A DNA stretch of 10,952 nucleotides from contig JAEHDN010000294.1 of the NCBI GenBank assembly GCA_016880395.1, forward strand, positions 1 through 10,952. The letters are read 5' to 3'. A program made the position numbers and the translations under genes. Every line of letters starts with the position of its first letter. The stretch's first letter is position 1. Origin of the DNA: Candidatus Eiseniibacteriota bacterium. GTDB taxonomy: Bacteria > Eisenbacteria > RBG-16-71-46 > SZUA-252. Under the pieces are notes generated by a model. It was given only the letters and a program-made list of their open reading frames with translations. It did not search any database and had not been told where the DNA came from. Shown one piece after another: positions 1 through 5,389 of this stretch.

Positions 1-1459
1 CGTCGGGCAGGAACTGCGGCCATGCCGTGAACGCCTCGCCTCGCTTGCGGTCGATGTTGGTGGCGCCCGTCGGGATGCCGCCGGATGCGGAGACCCACTG
101 GACGGAGTCAGCCGACGCGGTGCCGTCGAAGAGGATCACGCCCTTCCGGCCCCAGGAGCCGTCCGCGCCGCGCGGCGCGTCCGCGATCGCGATGGGCGGG
201 CCCCCGCTCGCCTCCACCTGGAGGAGCTTGCCGTTCGCGAAGAAGGCGAGGAAGCGGCTGTCGGGGGACCAGAAGGGGCGCGTCGCTCCCTCTGTGCCCG
301 GTAGCCGCTGCGCGTCGAGCGAGTTCATCGGCCGCACCCAGATGCTCTGGACTCCCGTCGAGTCCACCGCGTTGAAGGCGAGGCGGCGGCCGTCGGGGGA
401 GATGCGCGGGAGGTCCACGCCTCGCACCTGCGACGGCGCGATCAGCTCGAAGATCACGGGCTTGGCGGCGGGCTTCGGCTTGAGGGCCGCGGCCGCGAGC
501 ACCAGCGTCGAGACGAGCAGCGCTCCCACCGCGATCCACGCGACACGCTCGCGGCTGCGGCGCCTCGCCGCGACCGGCGCGGGCACGCCCGCCTGCGATC
601 CCCCCTCGGCGATCCACTGGAGCTGGAGCTTCACGTCGTGCGCGGTCTGGATGCGCTCGTCCGGATCCTTGGCGAGACACGCCTTCACCAGCCGCTCGAG
701 CGCCGGCGGCGTGAGTGGCGCGAGCTGGGCGATCGGCGCGGGCTCGGTGCCCATGATCGCGGAGATGAGCGAGGCCTGGCTCTTGCCCGCGAACGCGCGC
801 CTGCCAGTGGCCATCTCGTAGAGCACGCAGCCGAGCGCCCAGATGTCCGTGCGCTCGTCGGCTTCCTTCCCCTCGAGCTGCTCGGGCGCCATGTACTGGA
901 AGGTGCCGACGATCGAGCCTTCCGCGGTGAGCGGGCGGCTCATCGTGGGGGAATTGATGCCGGAGGTGGTCTGCGCGACCGGGCCGCCGCTTCGCGCGAG
1001 GCCGAAGTCGAGGAGCTTGGCGCCGCTTCGCGCGAGCATGATGTTGCCCGGCTTGAGATCGCGGTGCACGATGCCCGCGCGATGCGCCCGATCGAGCGCG
1101 TCGGCGATCTGGATGCCGAACCGGAGCACGTCGCCGGTCGGGAGGGGCCCGCGCTGCGTGCGCTCAGCGAGCGACTCGCCCTCGATCAGCTCCATCACGA
1201 GGTAGAAGTCGTCTCCCTCGTGGCCGACGTCGTGGACCGTGCAGATGTGTGGATGGTTGAGCGACGAGATGAGCCGCGCCTCCCGCTCGAAGCGCGCGCG
1301 GATCTCGGGCGTGTCGGCGAGATCCCGCGGCAGGACCTTGACCGCGACCTCGCGGCCGAGCCGTGTGTCGCGGGCGCGATAGACCTCGCCCATGCCCCCA
1401 GCGCCGATCGGCGCGAGGATCTCGTAGGTGCCTAGCCTGGTTCCGGGTGAAAGCGGCAT
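1..1459 (-). CDS. Membrane Ser/Thr protein kinase with TolB/PD40 propeller, C-terminus outside window
   Basis: This is a Hanks-type Ser/Thr kinase followed by one membrane span and the start of a sensor-like beta-propeller. 486 codons are present and the frame is open to the left edge. Visible motifs are the glycine loop GAGGMG (residues 19-24), the ATP lysine in AVKVL (K41), the catalytic loop HRDLKPGN (132-139, D134), DFG (151-153) and APEQ (191-194). A hydrophobic segment at about 306-326 follows an Arg-rich stretch, so the kinase should be cytoplasmic and the propeller extracytoplasmic. PD40-type repeats follow (ISPDG near 353, WSPDS near 397), and the visible part ends in PQFLPD. The ATG at 1459 is fixed by an in-frame TAA four codons upstream with no other start codon between. 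No clear Shine-Dalgarno sequence is seen. The gene is divergent from the nuclease-helicase across a 308-bp region. The kinase call is firm; its substrate is unknown. Confidence 0.95.
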   Translation of the reverse strand, partial: MPLSPGTRLGTYEILAPIGAGGMGEVYRARDTRLGREVAVKVLPRDLADTPEIRARFEREARLISSLNHPHICTVHDVGHEGDDFYLVMELIEGESLAERTQRGPLPTGDVLRFGIQIADALDRAHRAGIVHRDLKPGNIMLARSGAKLLDFGLARSGGPVAQTTSGINSPTMSRPLTAEGSIVGTFQYMAPEQLEGKEADERTDIWALGCVLYEMATGRRAFAGKSQASLISAIMGTEPAPIAQLAPLTPPALERLVKACLAKDPDERIQTAHDVKLQLQWIAEGGSQAGVPAPVAARRRSRERVAWIAVGALLVSTLVLAAAALKPKPAAKPVIFELIAPSQVRGVDLPRISPDGRRLAFNAVDSTGVQSIWVRPMNSLDAQRLPGTEGATRPFWSPDSRFLAFFANGKLLQVEASGGPPIAIADAPRGADGSWGRKGVILFDGTASADSVQWVSASGGIPTGATNIDRKRGEAFTAWPQFLPD

Positions 1460-1559
1460 TGGGGCGGGAGTTTAACGGGTTCAGGGGCGGGTGGATAGGT
1501 GGGTTGGGTGCGGTCGGCCGCACGCGGCGTGGGCCGGGGGGGCGACGTCTTCTCCCTGG

Positions 1560-1579
1560 AAACCCGAACCAGGGTTCGG
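1560..1579. promoter_or_regulatory. LexA/Cheo-box-like palindrome, copy 1
   Basis: The element reads AAACCCGAAC-CAG-GGTTCGG, a dyad with CCGAAC and GTTCGG arms separated by 4 bp (1564-1579). The CGAAC-N4-GTTCG core matches the arms of the LexA operator of Bacillus and actinobacteria. The central four bases (CAGG) do not fit the B. subtilis RNRY centre. A second copy starts exactly 34 bp downstream, differing only in the three central bases and flanks. Conserved arms with a free centre are what a dimeric regulator site looks like. Assignment to LexA is inference. Confidence 0.6.
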
Positions 1580-1593
1580 AAATGAGGGGTGCC

Positions 1594-1613
1594 AAACCCG
1601 AACGCTGGTTCGG
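1594..1613. promoter_or_regulatory. LexA/Cheo-box-like palindrome, copy 2
   Basis: The element reads AAACCCGAAC-GCT-GGTTCGG. The dyad arms are CCGAAC (1598-1603) and GTTCGG (1608-1613), and one further base pair on each side (C1597/G1614) extends it to 7-bp arms. It repeats copy 1 at a 34-bp centre-to-centre distance, roughly three helical turns. Its inner edge is about 155 bp from the nuclease-helicase start, and copy 1 lies about 105 bp from the kinase start, so either divergent gene could be the target. Confidence 0.6.
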
Positions 1614-1682
1614 GATTCGTGGAGCAGACATGAGCGCGGAGCGGCGTTGACGTGAGGCCTTCGGAGCGGAACCCCCGACCGG

Positions 1683-1711
1683 TTGACGGACGCCGGGATG
1701 GGGCGCATCCT
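1683..1711 (+). promoter_or_regulatory. Possible sigma70-type promoter for the nuclease-helicase operon
   Basis: TTGACG (1683-1688) is followed after exactly 17 bp by CATCCT (1706-1711). The -35 hexamer is 5/6 to consensus and the -10 hexamer only 3/6. Transcription would start near 1718, giving a short leader that contains AGGGAG (1735-1740) and the 8-codon ORF at 1745. A similar TTGACG-N17-CATGCT arrangement precedes the phosphatase-kinase operon at 7381-7409. The LexA-like palindromes lie about 70 bp upstream of this -35, too far for simple occlusion of this promoter. Confidence 0.3.
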
Positions 1712-1744
1712 CGGCGCCTTCCCGCATCTCGGCCAGGGAGCCCC

Positions 1745-1771
1745 ATGACCTCGTTCGCGATCACCTCATGA
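1745..1771 (+). CDS. Putative 8-codon leader ORF ending on the nuclease start codon
   Basis: ATG at 1745 opens a frame encoding MTSFAITS that stops at TGA 1769-1771, overlapping the ATG of the nuclease-helicase (1768-1770) as ATGA. It has a purine-rich AGGGAG at 1735-1740 with a short 4-nt spacer, whereas the nuclease ATG has no Shine-Dalgarno sequence of its own nearby. This fits translational coupling: ribosomes load on the leader ORF, terminate, and reinitiate at the overlapping start. It could equally be a chance mini-ORF. The peptide itself need have no function. Confidence 0.3.
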   Translation: MTSFAITS

Positions 1772-4700
1772 AGCTGCTCGATGGCACGATCCGCCTCTCC
1801 GCGACCGACCTCGCGAATCATCTCGCCTGCCGTCATCTCACCGCTCTGAATCGCGCCGTGGTGGAGAAGCGGCTCGCCTCGCCGCCCCAGCGTGCGGACC
1901 TCACGCTCCTTCGCGATCTGGGGGAGAAGCACGAGCAGGCCTATCTCGCCCATCTCGAGTCGCGGGGGCTCGAGCTCTCGCGGCCTCCGGATGCCGGCGA
2001 GCGGGAGCCCGAGCAGGCCGCGGTCGAGCGGACGCTCGCGGCGATGAACGCGGGCGTCGACGTGATCGTCCAGGCTGCGCTCGTCAAGGGGCGCTGGCTC
2101 GGACGGGCGGATGTGCTGCGACGCGTGGAGCGGCCGAGCCGCCTAGGCACCTGGTCGTACGAGGTCTACGACACCAAGCTCGCCCTGGAAACGCGGGGCG
2201 GCTCGGTGCTCCAGCTCTGCCTTTACTCGGATCTCCTCGCGCAGATCCAGGGCATCACGCCCGAGTTCATGCACATCGTGCCGCCGCGTCCGGAATTCCC
2301 GCCGGAGACCTATCGCTTTGCCGACTTTGCCGCCTACTACCGGCGCGTGCGTCAATGGCTGGTGGAGGCGGTCGACCCCCCGAGCGCGGGCGGGGGAACG
2401 GGCGCCGCGACCGCGACCTACCCGGAGCCGGTCACTCACTGCGACATCTGCTCCTGGTGGAAGACCTGCGACGACCGCCGCCGCGCGGACGATCATCTGA
2501 GCCTCGTCGCGGCGATCTCGAAGCAGCAGACACGGGAGCTGGAATCGCGGGGGATCGCGACGCTCGCCGCGCTCGCGGGGGAGCCGATCCCGCTCCAGTG
2601 GAAGCCGAAGCGCGGCGCCAGGGAGAGCTACGAGCGTGCGCGGGAGCAGGCGCGCGTGCAGCTCGCCGGGCGCGCGACGGGCCGTGCCGTGCACGAGTGG
2701 CTTTCCGTGCTCGAGGGCCGCGGTCTCACGCTCCTTCCCGAGCCCTCGCCTGGGGATGTGTTCCTCGATCTCGAAGGCGATCCCTTCGCCGGCGAGGGCG
2801 GCCTCGAGTACCTCTTCGGTTGGGCCTGGCGCGCCGCGGCGGGCGAGCCCACGTACCGCTCGGTTTGGGCGCTCGACCGCGCGGGGGAGCGCGCCGCGTT
2901 CGAGACCTTCGTGGACGAGGTCATCGCGCTGTGGGAGCGGCATCCCGGGCTCCACGTCTACCACTACGCGGCCTACGAGCCGGGCGCCCTCAAGCGCTTG
3001 ATGGGCCGCCACGCGACGCGGGAGGCGGAGATCGATCGCATGCTCCGCGGAGGGGTGTTCGTCGATCTGCACCTCGTCGCGCGGCAAGCGCTCCGGGCGA
3101 GCGTCGAGGAATACTCGATCAAGAAGCTCGAGCCCGTGTTCGGGTACGAGCGCGCCCAGGCGTTGCCCGAAGCCGGTGCGCATCTCCGCGCGATCCAGCG
3201 CGCGCTCGAGCTGGGAAGCGCGGATGCGATCACGGACGACTCGCGCCGCGTCGTCGAGGCCTACAACCGCGACGACTGCGTGTCGGCCCTCGAGCTGCGC
3301 GACTGGCTGGAGCGGGAGCGAACGCGCATGGTCGATGCCGGCGCCGCCATTCCGCGTCCCGCGGCGAAGGAATCCGCGCCCAGCGACGATCTGAGCGAGC
3401 GCGACGCTCGCACCAAGAAGCTGGCCGAGGTCCTCCTCACGGGCATTCCCGACGAGCCCTCGGAGCGCACGCCCGAGCAGCGGGCCATCCACACGCTCGC
3501 GCACGTGCTCGAGTTCCATCGCCGTGAAGAGAAGGCGCCGTGGTGGGAGTACTTCGACCTCCAGAAGAAGACCGACGAGGAGCTGCTCGATGAGACCGCG
3601 GGGCTCGCGGGGCTCGAGTTCGTGGGGCGGCTCCCTGCCGCGCCACGGGAGCGGACGCCGGTTCATCGCTACCGCTTCCCGAAGCAGGAGACGAGTATCC
3701 GCGCCGATCACGATCTCCACGCGCCGCTCCCGGACGGGCGGAAGGTCGGAACCGTCCTGCGCATCGACCTCATCGAACGCACCGTCGACATCAAGAAGAG
3801 CACCAAGTACGGCACGGACCATCCCCGCGCCGTCTTCTCGCACAAGATGGTCTCCGCACCCAAGCAGGCGGAGTCGCTCTTCCGGCTCGGTGAGTGGGTC
3901 GCGGACCACAGCATCACGGCTCCCGGCCCGTTTCGTGCCGCGCGCGATCTCCTGCTTCGACTCCCTCCGAGATTCGCGGGCGGCGACACGGGAGGCGGGG
4001 ACCTGAGCCGCGCGGGTGAGAGCGGCATCGACGCGGCGCGGCGGCTCGTCTCGACGCTCCATCATTCGGTGCTCGGGATCCAGGGGCCGCCCGGGTCCGG
4101 GAAGACGCTGACCGGCGCGCGGATGATCCTCGACCTCGTGGCCGAGGGCCGAAGGGTGGGCGTGTGCGCCGGCGGTCATGAGGTGATTCGCAACCTCCTC
4201 GAGCGCGTGATCGCCCTGGCCGAGACCGATGGCGTCGGCGTGCGATGCGCCCACAAGCCGGACGAGATCGCGGAGGAGCCCGGTCCGATTCTCGAGGTGA
4301 AGGACAACGAGGCCGCGCTGGAGGCGCTCCAGCACGGCGTGGCGGACGTTCTCGGCGGCACCGCCTGGCTCTGGTCGCGAGCCGAGTTCGCCGAGAGCGT
4401 GGACGTCCTCTTCGTCGACGAGGCGGGGCAGATGGCGCTCGCGGATGTACTCGCGATCGCGCAGGCGGCGAAGAGCGTCGTGCTCCTCGGCGATCCGCGG
4501 CAGCTCGAGCGTCCGATCAAGGGGAGCCATCCCGACGGCACCGAGGTCTCGGCCCTCGAACACCTGCTGAACGGCGAGCCGACGATCCCGCCGGACCGCG
4601 GGATCTTCCTCGAGGAGACCTGGCGGCTCCACCCCTCGATCTGCGAGGTGACCTCCGAGCTCTTCTACGCGGACCGGCTCAGGGCGAAGGCGGGACTCGA

Positions 4701-5259
4701 GATGCAGGCGCTCGTCGAGCCGACGTTCGAGGGAGCCGGGATCTGGTTCGTGCCGGTGGAGCACGAGGGGTGCCGCAGCTCGTCACAGGAGGAGGTCGAG
4801 ATCGTACGCTCCCTCGTGAGGACGCTCACAGCGGCGGGCGTGCTCTGGCGCGACTGGCAGGGATGGGAGCGCACCGTGACCCTCGACGACATCGTGATCG
4901 TCGCCCCCTACAACGCACAGGTCGCGGATCTGTGCGCCACTCTCCCCGGCGCCCGCATCGGAACGGTCGACAAGTTCCAGGGGCAGGAGGCGCCGGTCGT
5001 CATCTATTCGATGACCACGTCGAGCCCCGAGGACGTGCCGCGCGGGATGGAGTTCTTCTACAGCCCGAACCGCATCAACGTCGCGACCTCGCGCGCGCGG
5101 TGCGCGTGCATCCTGGTGGGAAACCCACGGCTGTTCGGTCCGGAGTGTCAGACGCCCCGGCAGATGCTGCTGGCCAACGCGTTCTGCAGATTTCGCGAGG
5201 CGGCGCGCGAGGCCGGGTTCGGCGCGGCGACAAAGACAACTCGTCCCGGGACGAGTTGA
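1768..5259 (+). CDS. TM0106-family RecB-like nuclease / RNase H-like exonuclease / Dna2-type SF1 helicase fusion
   Basis: This 1163-residue protein has three predicted enzymatic modules. The N-terminal module is a PD-(D/E)XK RecB/Cas4-like nuclease: GRADVL (D114), YDTK (D135, K137), and a Q149...Y153 motif. Four cysteines (C21, C225, C228, C234) are spaced like the Fe-S cluster of Cas4, AddB and Dna2. Next is a DEDD-type RNase H fold: DLEGD (D334, E336), the YHYAAYE region (398-404) and YNRDD (499-503). The C-terminus is an SF1 helicase with Walker A GPPGSGKT (773-780), Walker B VDEAGQ (883-888), LLGDPRQL (907-914), TVDKFQGQE (1066-1074) and NVATSRAR (1104-1111). It probably unwinds and trims DNA ends or intermediates in the cytoplasm. 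ATG 1768 is the only start codon between an in-frame stop (1684) and the conserved N-terminus LSATDLANHLACRHL. The stop lies inside a 22-bp palindrome, followed at once by a small membrane-protein gene. Family assignment is firm; the biological role is inferred. Confidence 0.93.
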   Translation: MKLLDGTIRLSATDLANHLACRHLTALNRAVVEKRLASPPQRADLTLLRDLGEKHEQAYLAHLESRGLELSRPPDAGEREPEQAAVERTLAAMNAGVDVIVQAALVKGRWLGRADVLRRVERPSRLGTWSYEVYDTKLALETRGGSVLQLCLYSDLLAQIQGITPEFMHIVPPRPEFPPETYRFADFAAYYRRVRQWLVEAVDPPSAGGGTGAATATYPEPVTHCDICSWWKTCDDRRRADDHLSLVAAISKQQTRELESRGIATLAALAGEPIPLQWKPKRGARESYERAREQARVQLAGRATGRAVHEWLSVLEGRGLTLLPEPSPGDVFLDLEGDPFAGEGGLEYLFGWAWRAAAGEPTYRSVWALDRAGERAAFETFVDEVIALWERHPGLHVYHYAAYEPGALKRLMGRHATREAEIDRMLRGGVFVDLHLVARQALRASVEEYSIKKLEPVFGYERAQALPEAGAHLRAIQRALELGSADAITDDSRRVVEAYNRDDCVSALELRDWLERERTRMVDAGAAIPRPAAKESAPSDDLSERDARTKKLAEVLLTGIPDEPSERTPEQRAIHTLAHVLEFHRREEKAPWWEYFDLQKKTDEELLDETAGLAGLEFVGRLPAAPRERTPVHRYRFPKQETSIRADHDLHAPLPDGRKVGTVLRIDLIERTVDIKKSTKYGTDHPRAVFSHKMVSAPKQAESLFRLGEWVADHSITAPGPFRAARDLLLRLPPRFAGGDTGGGDLSRAGESGIDAARRLVSTLHHSVLGIQGPPGSGKTLTGARMILDLVAEGRRVGVCAGGHEVIRNLLERVIALAETDGVGVRCAHKPDEIAEEPGPILEVKDNEAALEALQHGVADVLGGTAWLWSRAEFAESVDVLFVDEAGQMALADVLAIAQAAKSVVLLGDPRQLERPIKGSHPDGTEVSALEHLLNGEPTIPPDRGIFLEETWRLHPSICEVTSELFYADRLRAKAGLEMQALVEPTFEGAGIWFVPVEHEGCRSSSQEEVEIVRSLVRTLTAAGVLWRDWQGWERTVTLDDIVIVAPYNAQVADLCATLPGARIGTVDKFQGQEAPVVIYSMTTSSPEDVPRGMEFFYSPNRINVATSRARCACILVGNPRLFGPECQTPRQMLLANAFCRFREAAREAGFGAATKTTRPGTS
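5237..5258. repeat. Perfect 22-bp palindrome over the nuclease stop codon
   Basis: The half-site CAACTCGTCCC (5237-5247) is followed directly by its exact reverse complement (5248-5258). As RNA it would form a 9-bp stem closed by a CCGG loop. It covers the last seven nuclease codons and the first two bases of its TGA, and ends one base before the AGGAGG of the next gene. No U-tract follows, so a classical intrinsic terminator is unlikely. A translational control hairpin, an RNA-processing signal or a DNA-binding site are alternatives. Confidence 0.75.
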
Positions 5260-5264
5260 GGAGG
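5259..5264 (+). promoter_or_regulatory. Strong Shine-Dalgarno AGGAGG for the small membrane protein
   Basis: AGGAGG is a perfect anti-16S match, followed by an 8-nt spacer (AACCAACC) to ATG 5273, which is ideal spacing. Its first base is the last base of the nuclease stop codon, and it lies immediately 3' of the palindrome stem. It is among the best ribosome binding sites in the window and is the main argument that the 38-codon frame is a real gene. Confidence 0.8.
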
Positions 5265-5272
5265 AACCAACC

Positions 5273-5389
5273 ATGAAATACGCAGGACTCGGTGCGATCG
5301 GCACCGCGCTGGTCGGCCTCATCGTCGTCTCGCTCGTCCTCTCCGCGCTCTTCTGCTCCATTCCCTGGTCGATAGTGTCGAAGGGCTAG
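5273..5389 (+). CDS. 38-residue single-span membrane protein
   Basis: This short gene reads from ATG 5273 to TAG 5387-5389. The protein begins MKYAGLGAIG, has one strongly hydrophobic segment (about residues 6-28, rich in Leu, Val, Ile, Ala and Gly), one cysteine (C28), and ends IPWSIVSKG. The basic residues K2 and K37 flank the span. I do not recognise the family. The gene sits 13 nt after the nuclease-helicase stop and so is probably cotranscribed. It overlaps recQ tail-to-tail by 4 bp at CTAG. Possibilities include a small regulatory membrane peptide, a stress or toxin-like peptide, or a membrane anchor or partner; none is shown by the sequence. Confidence rests on the ribosome binding site, the coherent membrane-protein composition and the operon position. 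Confidence 0.65.
   Translation: MKYAGLGAIGTALVGLIVVSLVLSALFCSIPWSIVSKG

Larger units (their letters stand above)
1460..1767. other. Divergent intergenic region between kinase and nuclease-helicase
   Basis: This gap separates two divergent start codons. Its most striking content is a pair of near-identical palindromes (1560-1613). On the plus strand there are two TTGACG hexamers (1647-1652 and 1683-1688), the second with a plausible -10 partner. A TTGGCA hexamer reading on the minus strand (1595-1590) lies between the palindromes and could be a -35 for the kinase, but no good -10 follows it. An 8-codon leader ORF (1745-1771) ends on the nuclease start. A weak 6-bp stem with a TCGG loop (1508-1523) is probably chance in such GC-rich DNA. 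I see no RNA gene and no convincing protein-coding gene other than the leader. Confidence 0.6.

Noticed and set aside
638..1435. Open frames on the plus strand opposite the first kinase
   Set aside because: They are shadows of the minus-strand kinase, which carries all the catalytic motifs in order.
1508..1523. Hairpin GTGCGG-TCGG-CCGCAC
   Set aside because: A 6-bp GC-only stem is common by chance in this composition. It has no U-tract or conserved context and is not positioned as a terminator for either divergent gene.
2143..4764. An 873-codon open frame antisense to the nuclease-helicase
   Set aside because: Long antisense frames are expected in GC-rich coding DNA. Its translation is Arg/Leu/Glu/Pro-rich with no recognisable domain, while the opposite strand has complete nuclease and helicase motifs.
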